This document shows, one piece after another, positions 27,461 to 34,201 of a stretch of DNA of 48,974 nt. Both the position numbers and the translations under genes were made by a program. The notes under the pieces are model-generated. The model saw only the letters and a program-made list of their open reading frames with translations. It was not told the origin of the DNA and searched no databases. The stretch is taken from contig NZ_PPSM01000018.1 in the NCBI RefSeq assembly GCF_002916655.1, positions 1-48,974 of the forward strand, given 5' to 3'. Positions within the stretch are counted from its first letter, which is position 1. The number at the start of each line of letters is the position of its first letter. The DNA comes from Novosphingobium sp. HII-3. GTDB taxonomy: Bacteria > Pseudomonadota > Alphaproteobacteria > Sphingomonadales > Sphingomonadaceae.

Positions 27461-28591
27461 ATGCCTTACCTCGATGAATCCTCGGGCATGGAAGCCGTGG
27501 AGTGGTCCGGAAGAGCCATGTACGCGCTTGGCCAGTTGGAAGGATCGCTTCGGCACCTGTCGTCAGCGGCAAGGAGCATTTTCGCCGGTAAACTTCTGAA
27601 AGCCTGCCTGATGATCGCTTTGCGGCAGGAAGGTCATGCGTTCACCCACACGCGCTTTCATGCCTGGTTCGCCGGTCTCGCCACCTTGTCCGACGCGGTA
27701 CCGCGAAAGGGCCGCCCTCCTCGCGCCGTGTGCCTCGCGATCCTCACGGAACTTGGCCATAGCCCGTGGGAGCCCCTCTCCGGGCTGGCTCTTTCCTTGA
27801 GGGAAGCGTTTCTGGCACCCCAGGATTTCGCCAGCCCCGAAGCGCATCAGGAAGCTTTCCAGGTTGTCCGCGAAGCGGGCGCGCTCACCGCGCGGCTCGT
27901 ATCGCAACTCTCCCTCGGAAACCCTTCTCCGGTCGTCGTGCTGCGGCGCCTCCAAAAGGAAATGAAGGAAAGTCTCCAGTTCGCTCCGCGCAAGCCGGAA
28001 CCGGATCTGAAGCGGCCGCTTGACCTGAACGCCGAGTGTGGACTGTCGCCGCCACTTTGGGCGTTGGATCTGTTCGTCGGACAATGGCTTGGCTCCTCGG
28101 GAGGATGGCTTCCCGCCCTCCCCTGCCCCGGCCTTGTTCGCGCACAGCCGGATGGCGGGGATGCCCGGCCTTCGATCCCGGAGGCGACTCACCTTTTTGA
28201 GGCCATCAGCACCCTGCTTGACCTCCTTGCAGAGGCCAGCAAGCAGGCACAATTTATAGAGCCCCGCCCTCCCCAATTCAGGAGTTCGTCCCGCGCACCC
28301 GATCTCTTCGCATTGATCGCCGGCTTCGGGCCGCTCCGCTCAAGCCAGCTGGAAACGATGCTCTCGGCCTCTCGGCTCGGCATCCGCAGCATGACGAGCG
28401 CTCTTGAAGAAGCACATCTGATTGACCGGCGTCGCATCGCAGGCTCTCACCTGTTCGAAGCGCGGTCGCATCTGGAGCGAAGTTCATCAGTCGCGGTCAT
28501 CTCCGAAGCGGCCTTTTCACCCGCCGCGCTGGATGAATTCGAAGCATCTCTCGCTGCCCTCGACCGGCTTCTTCCGGACGAGAAAGACTGA
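27461..28591 (+). CDS. unrecognised protein next to parB, C-terminal helix-turn-helix-like
   Basis: A 376-aa cytoplasmic protein I cannot assign. It looks mostly helical. The N-terminal part (about 13-90) reads as paired helices (EWSGRAMYALGQLEGSLRHL; FAGKLLKACLMIALRQEGHAF). A middle segment has WALDLFVGQWLGSSGGW. The C-terminal stretch LFALIAGFGPLRSSQLETML, then SRLGIRSMTSALEEAHLIDRRR (about 287-328), has the spacing of a winged helix. The layout loosely recalls DUF1612/HTH proteins found on rhizobial and sphingomonad plasmids, but that is only an impression. It converges on parB and may regulate replicon or accessory functions. Confidence 0.7.
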   Translation: MPYLDESSGMEAVEWSGRAMYALGQLEGSLRHLSSAARSIFAGKLLKACLMIALRQEGHAFTHTRFHAWFAGLATLSDAVPRKGRPPRAVCLAILTELGHSPWEPLSGLALSLREAFLAPQDFASPEAHQEAFQVVREAGALTARLVSQLSLGNPSPVVVLRRLQKEMKESLQFAPRKPEPDLKRPLDLNAECGLSPPLWALDLFVGQWLGSSGGWLPALPCPGLVRAQPDGGDARPSIPEATHLFEAISTLLDLLAEASKQAQFIEPRPPQFRSSSRAPDLFALIAGFGPLRSSQLETMLSASRLGIRSMTSALEEAHLIDRRRIAGSHLFEARSHLERSSSVAVISEAAFSPAALDEFEASLAALDRLLPDEKD

Positions 28592-28799
28592 CACCCCCTT
28601 TGACGAAATGTTCAGGCCTCGAAAAACACGGCTTCTGCGAAAAAGATCTTCCCGGAAACGGGGCTTAGAGGCCCAAGAGGCAGAGCAGTCGGCCTGCGGG
28701 TCATTTTCTACGCATAGCCTCTCACGCGGCCTTCCAGGCCAGAAATCGCCAAATGCCTGCCCGGGCGGCGGGAATTACCGGTCTTTTGAGCTCGTCCCC

Positions 28800-29777
28800 T
28801 CATCCCTCAATCAACTGCCGGATGGCTGACAGCACTTCGTCAACCGGGGCGCCAGACTTGGGCAGAATGCGCAAGTTGAGGCCATTTCGTGGGGAGCGCG
28901 AATAGCGAAGCATAGGTGCACCGCTCGAAGCAGCGATCGTCACTTCGCCTGACCCGCTTCGCGTCTTGGCGATGGTGGCCCGCAGAAGCCGCTTTGCGAC
29001 TTCGGGTCCGCTGAGGCGGACACCAAGGTCGTCACGCTCCGTCCGAATGGATTTTCCTTCCTCAAGCATGAGTGCGAGGGCTCTTGGATCGTTGGAGAGA
29101 GGTTTGATGTCGCGCGCCACTCGCACCGTGATGTCATGCGTGTCGGCGAAGACCTCCACGAGCTCCGCCGGGAGGCGCGCTACGTCGAGCAGACGGCTCA
29201 GCCATGAGCGAGAGATCTTGAGGTGCTCCGCCATCTCGCTTTGCGAACCGTCGTAGAACTCCTCCAGCGCCCGCATGTACTCGTTCGCACGCTCCCAGTC
29301 CGAGATGTCCTTGCGCGACCGGTTCTCGATGTCGGAAACCCGGAAGGCTTCCTCATCGGACACATGCTGAATAGTGACGAGGTACTCGAAATCCGGGTGG
29401 TGATGAGCCCGGAGCCATTTGACGGTCCACCAGCGGCGCACACCGGCGATGATCTCGTAGTCATGATCCGGGTCATTGTGCAAGCGGCGAACGATGGCGG
29501 GGATGCGCTGCTTCTTGGCTGACAGGAACGCATCGATGAGATCGCGGCAGCTCTCCTCGCTGAGGTGGTCGAGGTCACGGTTGTGCAAACGCCACGGGCG
29601 GCACCGAGCGGGGTCGACCCACTCCGTGCGATCCGTCACCACCTTGCCTGAGGCGAGCCGGGCAAGTGTCTGGCTTCGGCTCGCCATGATGCTTTCGGAC
29701 GGCGCTGCCGAGTCGAGTTCCGCATCATCCAGGCCGGCCATGAGGTTGCTGCCAAAGCCGCGATTACCCTTGCCCAT
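28800..29777 (-). CDS. parB: plasmid partition protein ParB
   Basis: Centromere-binding CTPase-type partition protein of about 325 aa. The ParB N-terminal domain shows AIVRRLHNDPDHDYEIIAGVRRWW (the GxRR CTP-binding box) and DIENRSRKDISDWERANEY. It is followed by the DNA-binding helix-turn-helix SQSEMAEHLKISRSWLSRLLDVARLP (about 180-205), and a C-terminal part ending in a likely dimer domain. The ATG at 29777 is preferred; a longer frame would begin inside the palindrome at 29817. It follows parA after a 134-bp gap that holds two identical palindromes, its likely binding sites. Confidence 0.93.
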   Translation of the reverse strand: MGKGNRGFGSNLMAGLDDAELDSAAPSESIMASRSQTLARLASGKVVTDRTEWVDPARCRPWRLHNRDLDHLSEESCRDLIDAFLSAKKQRIPAIVRRLHNDPDHDYEIIAGVRRWWTVKWLRAHHHPDFEYLVTIQHVSDEEAFRVSDIENRSRKDISDWERANEYMRALEEFYDGSQSEMAEHLKISRSWLSRLLDVARLPAELVEVFADTHDITVRVARDIKPLSNDPRALALMLEEGKSIRTERDDLGVRLSGPEVAKRLLRATIAKTRSGSGEVTIAASSGAPMLRYSRSPRNGLNLRILPKSGAPVDEVLSAIRQLIEG

Positions 29778-29816
29778 ATACTCATCTTCCTTCGGGCTTT
29801 TCCGCGCCCCACTTTT

Positions 29817-29832
29817 GTTGCCACGTGGCAAC
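29817..29832. promoter_or_regulatory. candidate parS site 1
   Basis: Perfect 16-bp palindrome GTTGCCACGTGGCAAC, 39 nt upstream of the parB start. It has the CACGTG core seen in chromosomal-type parS. The copy at 29893 shares the palindrome and the next four bases. The two start 76 bp apart, about seven helical turns. ParB binding is inferred. Confidence 0.7.
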
Positions 29833-29892
29833 GGCTGTCATTTCGGTGATCGGCTTTGCCGCAACGCCCGGCGCGGACTGCTCCGGGCTGCA

Positions 29893-29908
29893 GTTGCCAC
29901 GTGGCAAC
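29893..29908. promoter_or_regulatory. candidate parS site 2
   Basis: Second perfect copy of GTTGCCACGTGGCAAC, 3 nt beyond the parA stop. Two identical 16-bp palindromes within 92 bp, flanked by parA and parB, are best explained as the centromere of this replicon. Confidence 0.7.
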
Positions 29909-29911
29909 GGC

Positions 29912-31138
29912 TCAGTCGATCTTGTGCGCACGGCTTTCCCACGTGCGCAGAACATCCATTTCAATGTCATGGCAAACGTCGTTCAGGAAGCGGACGCAGC
30001 GGTTGTGGACCTCATGGGACGTGACCGGCCGCTCGAGCTCATACACCGTCTTCATGCGGGAACTCGCGTTGTCGATCTCGGCACTGACTTTCAGAACGGA
30101 GCTGATCATGGAGCCTCCGAAGACCTGTCGCATCATCGACAGGATCTCGCGATGCATCGACTTGCTCTCATCCACGCGGCTGCCGACGAGCCGAATGAAG
30201 TTGTAAGCCGGCTTCACACGCCCGCCCAGCTGTTCCAGCTGACGCATGGTCGTGCGCGCCATGTCGATGAAGGATACGGTCGAGGCGAAGTCGATCACGC
30301 TCGGCGGGGCAGGGATCACCATGGCGTTCGCCGCCTGCAAGACCGCCATCGACACCATCCCCAACGCAGGTGGCGGGTCCATCACTACGACGTCGTAATC
30401 GTCCACTACGGTGTCGATGGCCTGCGCGATCAGGTCGATGATGTCGAAGCTCTGGTTCTGCGCAAGGTAACCGGCGATCTCGTATTCAAGGTTGTACAGC
30501 TTCAGATTGGCCGGGATGAGATCGAGACCATAGAAGTGCGTCTTGCGAATGATGGACCGGACACCCAGAAGCTCGGGGTTATGGAAGTGTCCATAGAGCG
30601 TGTCGTCCTCCCCCAGATCGACGTCCGGCCGGTAACCGAACATCATCGTCGAACTCGCCTGGCTGTCGCAGTCGATAAAGAGGACGCGGTAGCCGCGGAC
30701 TGCGAAGTGCTGCGCCAGGTGAAGCGCCAGGGTGGACTTGCCCACGCCGCCCTTGAAGTTGGAGACGGAAATAATGGCCGGAACATCGCCGGGCGCTCGC
30801 CACGGCCGTGTTCCAAAGACAGCCCGCATATGATCGAGTTCTTCCAGCGTGTACTGCACGCGATGCCCCGAGGCGGTTCGATCGCGAGGAGGGAGCCGCC
30901 CGTCCCGTTCGGCTTCGCGAATGGCCGAAGCCGTTCGGCCGACCAGCGACGCCGCTTTGGATATAGGGTAGGAGGGGCCGACCTTGTGGCCCGTCTCCGG
31001 ATCCAGCGCCCCGTCACGAATGCGCTTGAGGATGGTCAACGCCTTGCGGTGGAGCAAACCGAGCGTGTCGTCGAGCAGTTCGTCACCGTGAACGTCTGCG
31101 GGAGCTTCGTTAGCGGGATGAGTGGCCATATCTACCAT
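29912..31138 (-). CDS. parA: plasmid partition ATPase ParA
   Basis: Walker-type ATPase that moves ParB-bound plasmid over the nucleoid, about 408 aa. An N-terminal helix-turn-helix (ISKAASLVGRTASAIREAER, about 59-78) marks the type Ia ParA group that represses its own promoter. The deviant Walker A box is FKGGVGKST (128-136). Walker A' is FIDCDSQAS (about 154-162) and Walker B is VVVMDPPPALG. ATGs at 31138 and 31129 are both possible. It diverges from repA across the origin; an inverted repeat GTTGTAAG/CTTACAAC upstream is a candidate operator. Confidence 0.93.
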   Translation of the reverse strand: MVDMATHPANEAPADVHGDELLDDTLGLLHRKALTILKRIRDGALDPETGHKVGPSYPISKAASLVGRTASAIREAERDGRLPPRDRTASGHRVQYTLEELDHMRAVFGTRPWRAPGDVPAIISVSNFKGGVGKSTLALHLAQHFAVRGYRVLFIDCDSQASSTMMFGYRPDVDLGEDDTLYGHFHNPELLGVRSIIRKTHFYGLDLIPANLKLYNLEYEIAGYLAQNQSFDIIDLIAQAIDTVVDDYDVVVMDPPPALGMVSMAVLQAANAMVIPAPPSVIDFASTVSFIDMARTTMRQLEQLGGRVKPAYNFIRLVGSRVDESKSMHREILSMMRQVFGGSMISSVLKVSAEIDNASSRMKTVYELERPVTSHEVHNRCVRFLNDVCHDIEMDVLRTWESRAHKID

Positions 31139-31168
31139 TTTGAAGGTTTGAAACCACACCCTACCCGC

Positions 31169-31209
31169 GTTGTAAGTTTCGAGCAACGATCGTCCATCGA
31201 CCTTACAAC
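31169..31209. promoter_or_regulatory. inverted repeat upstream of parA, candidate autoregulatory operator
   Basis: Arms GTTGTAAG (31169-31176) and CTTACAAC (31202-31209) are separated by 25 nt. The left arm extends to TTGTAAGTTTC, which recurs exactly at 31568-31578 on the repA side of the origin. The position, 30-70 nt upstream of parA, fits control by ParA's N-terminal helix-turn-helix. Confidence 0.5.
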
Positions 31210-31212
31210 AAT

Positions 31213-31463
31213 GCCGATGATCTCCGAGCCTTTTGCCGCTCTATAACCCTCTTGCGAGTCGCCGATCGATGCTGGGCCGCCGATCAGACCGATGATCTCC
31301 GTGCGCTTTTGAGCTGTGTTGAGGACCGCAGGGGCCGGGGAGGGAGCGAAAGCAACCGCCAAAACCTCAGATCCTCGCGTAACCGATGATCTCGGTGCGC
31401 AGCGATGATTGCGGTGCGAAACGCCGATGATCTCAGAGCGTCTGAGACCGATGATCTCGGAGC
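31213..31463 (+). repeat. iteron array, six direct copies
   Basis: 17-bp iterons of consensus ACCGATGATCTCGGTGC start at 31213, 31288, 31382, 31401, 31423 and 31447. Variants are CCGAGC, CCGTGC, GCGGTGC, CAGAGC and CGGAGC at the right end. The last four are spaced 19, 22 and 24 bp apart; the others 75 and 94 bp. Most are near whole helical turns, so bound initiator would lie on one DNA face. Each iteron carries the short dyad ACCGA/TCGGT. Confidence 0.85.
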
Positions 31464-31546
31464 CCTAACCTATTACAAGAATCCCTAATCAATTCCGATT
31501 CCGGTAATCGGCTTTTGAGGAGTAGAATCTGCCTTCGTTGCAGGAC

Positions 31547-31563
31547 GCACCGAGATCATCGGT
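31547..31563 (-). repeat. iteron, inverted copy upstream of repA
   Basis: Exact reverse complement of ACCGATGATCTCGGTGC, about 123 nt before the repA start. Inverted iterons near initiator genes commonly serve autorepression; that role is inferred. Confidence 0.8.
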
Positions 31564-31685
31564 CAATTTGTAAGTTTCAACCGCCCGATCGAGCCGGAAC
31601 TGCCAAGACACTTGCCATCCTGCGTGAAACCTGTTGTCTAAACGGCAGTGGAAACGCTCCTGAGTCGGAGCAAGGCAGGGCGTGC

Positions 31686-32984
31686 ATGAACGGGGACAGT
31701 ACCAAACCGATTGGACACCAGTACGCTCTCGCCATGCTCGACGGTGGAGAGGAGCAGGTGCGTTCGGTCGCCCGCGCTGCTGGCACGCAGATCACCATGG
31801 ACGCGTTTCTTCGCGTTCGGGATGAAGAACCCGTACCGGCGTTTCTTCACTCCGCCCTCTGTGCCATGTCGCTCCCGACTAAACGACCCAAAGATGAAAC
31901 GCAGCCCATCCTTCGGGAGGACGGGAAGTATGCCCTGGCGATCAACCCGCGGCCGGTTCTTCAGAATGTAGACGGCAAGCCCGTCCTCAAGAGCCTGGGC
32001 GTGCCTTACGGTGCCTATCCTCGCGTGGCATTGATCTACCTCCTGTCCCAAGCCGTCACCAAGCGTTCGCGCGACGTCTATCTCGGCCGCAACTTCACGG
32101 AGTGGATGCGGCGCCTTGGATATCAGACCGTCTCCTATGGGCCACGCGGGACGGCCAATCGCATGCGGGAGCAGGTCGATCGCCTGCTTGCCTGTGAGTG
32201 GCAGATCCGGTGGGACGGCACCGAAGCAGAGGACAACGCCTTTGCCGTACGCGACGTCAAGATCTCCAACGAATATGCCGGGTCGCTTGAGAAGAACGGT
32301 GCCTTCGCCCGCGAGATCCGGATGTCGGAAGGATTCTACGCTCACCTTATCGATCATGCCGTGCCGCTCAATGAAGTCGCCATCCGTGAACTTAAGGGCA
32401 CGCCGACGGCGCTCGATCTCTATACCTACCTTGCCTATCGTCTGCCGCGCATTGCAAGTGACAAGGGGCAGACGATCTCGTGGGACCAGCTTGCCCGCCA
32501 CCTCGGCAACGATGCGGACAGCAAACGGTTTCGTCAGACCGTACGGGAGACCATGCAATTGGTTTCGGCGGTCTACCCCAACGCCAATGTCGATCTATCT
32601 GGTCGAAAGGTCGTATTGCATCCTTCGCCCGCGCCGCTCGAACGCAAGCTCGTAGGCGCTCACCTGCGACTACTGGGGGCGTCGGCTGCGGAAAAGGCAC
32701 CGAGATCATCGGTGCCCGACACGGCGACCGTTGCGGCCCCTGATACGAAGCCGGTCTTGCTGGCGTTTCCAAGCGGAAGTCTGAGCTTCGGCGAGCGGGA
32801 AGGGGCGTTCAGGCGCGTCGGGCTGGAGAAGGGGCATCCGTGGTCGGTCGATCAGATGGCGGATGCCTTCCGCGCAGGCTTTCCGGGTATCGCCAAGCGA
32901 CGCACGGAAACCGAATGGCTGCGTGTCTGGGAGTCCTTCGTGATCAGCTACGCCAAACGGCGGAGCAATTCCGACGAGGAGTGA
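31686..32984 (+). CDS. repA: plasmid replication initiator RepA (RepA_C family)
   Basis: Iteron-binding initiator of 432 aa. The RepA_C block is clear: LHSALCAMSLPTKRP, YGAYPRVALIYLLSQAV, LGRNFTEWMRRLGY, RGTANRMREQVDRLLACEW, and a second winged-helix half, GTPTALDLYTYLAYRLPR, then ISWDQLARHLGND. The start at 31686 follows an AAGGCAGGG-rich stretch and opens with MNGDSTKPIG. A C-terminal extension (about 340-432) includes APRSSVP, encoded by an embedded iteron. A further iteron begins on the last base of the stop codon. Such copies may let RepA bind its own gene. It diverges from parA across the origin. Confidence 0.93.
   Translation: MNGDSTKPIGHQYALAMLDGGEEQVRSVARAAGTQITMDAFLRVRDEEPVPAFLHSALCAMSLPTKRPKDETQPILREDGKYALAINPRPVLQNVDGKPVLKSLGVPYGAYPRVALIYLLSQAVTKRSRDVYLGRNFTEWMRRLGYQTVSYGPRGTANRMREQVDRLLACEWQIRWDGTEAEDNAFAVRDVKISNEYAGSLEKNGAFAREIRMSEGFYAHLIDHAVPLNEVAIRELKGTPTALDLYTYLAYRLPRIASDKGQTISWDQLARHLGNDADSKRFRQTVRETMQLVSAVYPNANVDLSGRKVVLHPSPAPLERKLVGAHLRLLGASAAEKAPRSSVPDTATVAAPDTKPVLLAFPSGSLSFGEREGAFRRVGLEKGHPWSVDQMADAFRAGFPGIAKRRTETEWLRVWESFVISYAKRRSNSDEE
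32697..32713 (-). repeat. iteron inside repA, inverted
   Basis: Exact reverse-orientation iteron within the repA 3' region, encoding APRSSVP. It faces the forward copy at 32984, 271 bp away. Confidence 0.8.
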
Positions 32985-33000
32985 CCGATGATCTCGGTGC
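32984..33000 (+). repeat. iteron overlapping the repA stop
   Basis: Exact ACCGATGATCTCGGTGC starting on the last base of the repA TGA. It shares 22 bp with the copy in the PBP gene. With 32697 it forms an inverted pair bracketing the repA 3' end, perhaps acting in copy control. Confidence 0.8.
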
Positions 33001-33056
33001 CGTTCGCCCCGGAGGGCAGCGAAGTTCTCAGGAAGCCCCTGAACAATGTTCCCGCC

Positions 33057-33722
33057 TCAGTTGAAGCGCAACTCGCCCTGGCGGGGCTTCGGGTCGATCC
33101 TGGTTTCAGAAGGGGGAGGGCAGGGGCCTGACCGGCCCATCAGACAACGGGCACGTCCAAGGAGAGTGTAGACGGCGTGCCGACCTGCGCCGCGGTTGTG
33201 GTGATCCACCCGAAAACCCTGATAGTGGCGACGGATCAGTCCGGCCCGGACGAGTTCGGAGACGGCCCGGCTGAGGTTGGTCTTGCCGGACTTTCGAATC
33301 CGTTCATGCATTGCAGCCGCCAGCGCCGCTTCTTCTACGGCAGGATCTTCAGGCGCCGATCCGGTGGCCTGCAGTTCGGTCCGGACCTTTTCGACCAGCA
33401 TCAACCGTTTCGGATCGCGCGCGCCCATGGGGGCCAAGGCATCGCACAGCCAATCTCGCAGGAGAGTGGAAGATCCCTCGCGAAACACGAAGGGGCCGGC
33501 ACTGCCATCGGGGCGTGCAACTTCGGCGATCAGGTTCAGGACCATGAATGCATAGCGCGGCCGGGTGCTGGCCTGCGCCACATGATCAAGCAGGGCCGCC
33601 ATCTCGCTGATCTGGCCGCCATTCGGCTGGGTGAGGGCATGATGGAACATAGCAGGTCGAAATAGAGCACAGAAATGGAATCCCGAGAATCCCCTATCAG
33701 GACCGGGCCTGCGCTTTGTCAT
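33057..33722 (-). CDS. unrecognised replicon-linked protein, winged-helix-like C-terminal half
   Basis: A 221-aa protein I cannot assign. A GGAG sits 8 nt before the ATG at 33722, supporting this start. The N-terminal half is helical (ISEMAALLDHVAQASTRPRYAFMVLNLIAEVAR). The C-terminal half reads as a winged helix: KTNLSRAVSELVRAGLIRRHYQGFRV, then a basic HHNRGAGRHAVYTLLGRARC hairpin. It could be a small DNA-binding regulator. It converges on repA, 72 bp from its stop, a position where plasmids often carry copy-control or maintenance genes. That role is only inferred from place. Confidence 0.7.
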   Translation of the reverse strand: MTKRRPGPDRGFSGFHFCALFRPAMFHHALTQPNGGQISEMAALLDHVAQASTRPRYAFMVLNLIAEVARPDGSAGPFVFREGSSTLLRDWLCDALAPMGARDPKRLMLVEKVRTELQATGSAPEDPAVEEAALAAAMHERIRKSGKTNLSRAVSELVRAGLIRRHYQGFRVDHHNRGAGRHAVYTLLGRARCLMGRSGPCPPPSETRIDPKPRQGELRFN

Positions 33723-34201
33723 TCATGACACTCCACCCAATTCGATGATCGGGATGCTCGAATCGCAGATCGCTCATCAGACCAGTAGCCGACCTGTCCA
33801 CCGCTGTGCCCTCGAAGAAGGACTGGCATTACCAATTTCTTCGCGCTTTCCCCGCCCAGGAGCCCCACACGTAAGCCTCTGAAATATCGATGACTTCCAT
33901 GACATTACGAAGAAGTCGGAGCTTCGTCGATGTGCGCCATACATCGCGTGGGCGAAGATCGAACATCCTATGATCGCAGGGAAGATGTTCATTCCAGCCG
34001 CTTCATTCGCTGCAGACCTCTACGTATGCTGGCAGGACCAGCCAGGGACTGCAGAAAGCCTGATTGGACCGACCGATCCTCTCGCAGGATTGATCACACA
34101 GTTGCCCGGGCTCGGCCGGGGTGGCTGCTGGTTGCCTCCGGAGATCTCAAGGGATCGCGGCGAACAGCCAGAGGGATAAGACCAATAACGAGGATGATGT
34201 G
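33723..34201. other. gene-free stretch upstream of the TonB-dependent receptor
   Basis: About 480 bp between divergent genes. The short open frames here have no ribosome site or recognisable protein. It should contain promoters for the receptor and for the winged-helix protein. I could not identify a regulator box. Confidence 0.4.

Larger units (their letters stand above)
31139..31685. other. replication origin region between parA and repA
   Basis: About 550 bp with no gene, lying between divergent parA and repA. It holds seven iterons, the parA inverted repeat, a TTGTAAGTTTC copy near repA, and an A/T-richer strip around 31465-31520. That strip carries an inverted repeat CCGATT (31495-31500) and AATCGG (31506-31511). 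A palindrome, TCTCAGA-GCG-TCTGAGA (31431-31447), joins two of the tandem iterons. No convincing DnaA box was seen. By layout this is the vegetative origin. Confidence 0.75.

Noticed and set aside
28592..28799. Possible small gene between the unknown protein and parB
   Set aside because: The open frame has poor composition and no ribosome site. The stretch is a 208-bp convergent gap, perhaps with weak hairpins.
29447..29463. Iteron-like GATGATCTCG inside parB
   Set aside because: Only about 12 of 17 positions match, and it encodes the conserved YEIIAGVRR motif of ParB.
33777..34201. Short open frames in the gap before the TonB-dependent receptor
   Set aside because: No ribosome site, no recognisable protein and overlapping frames on both strands; more likely regulatory DNA.
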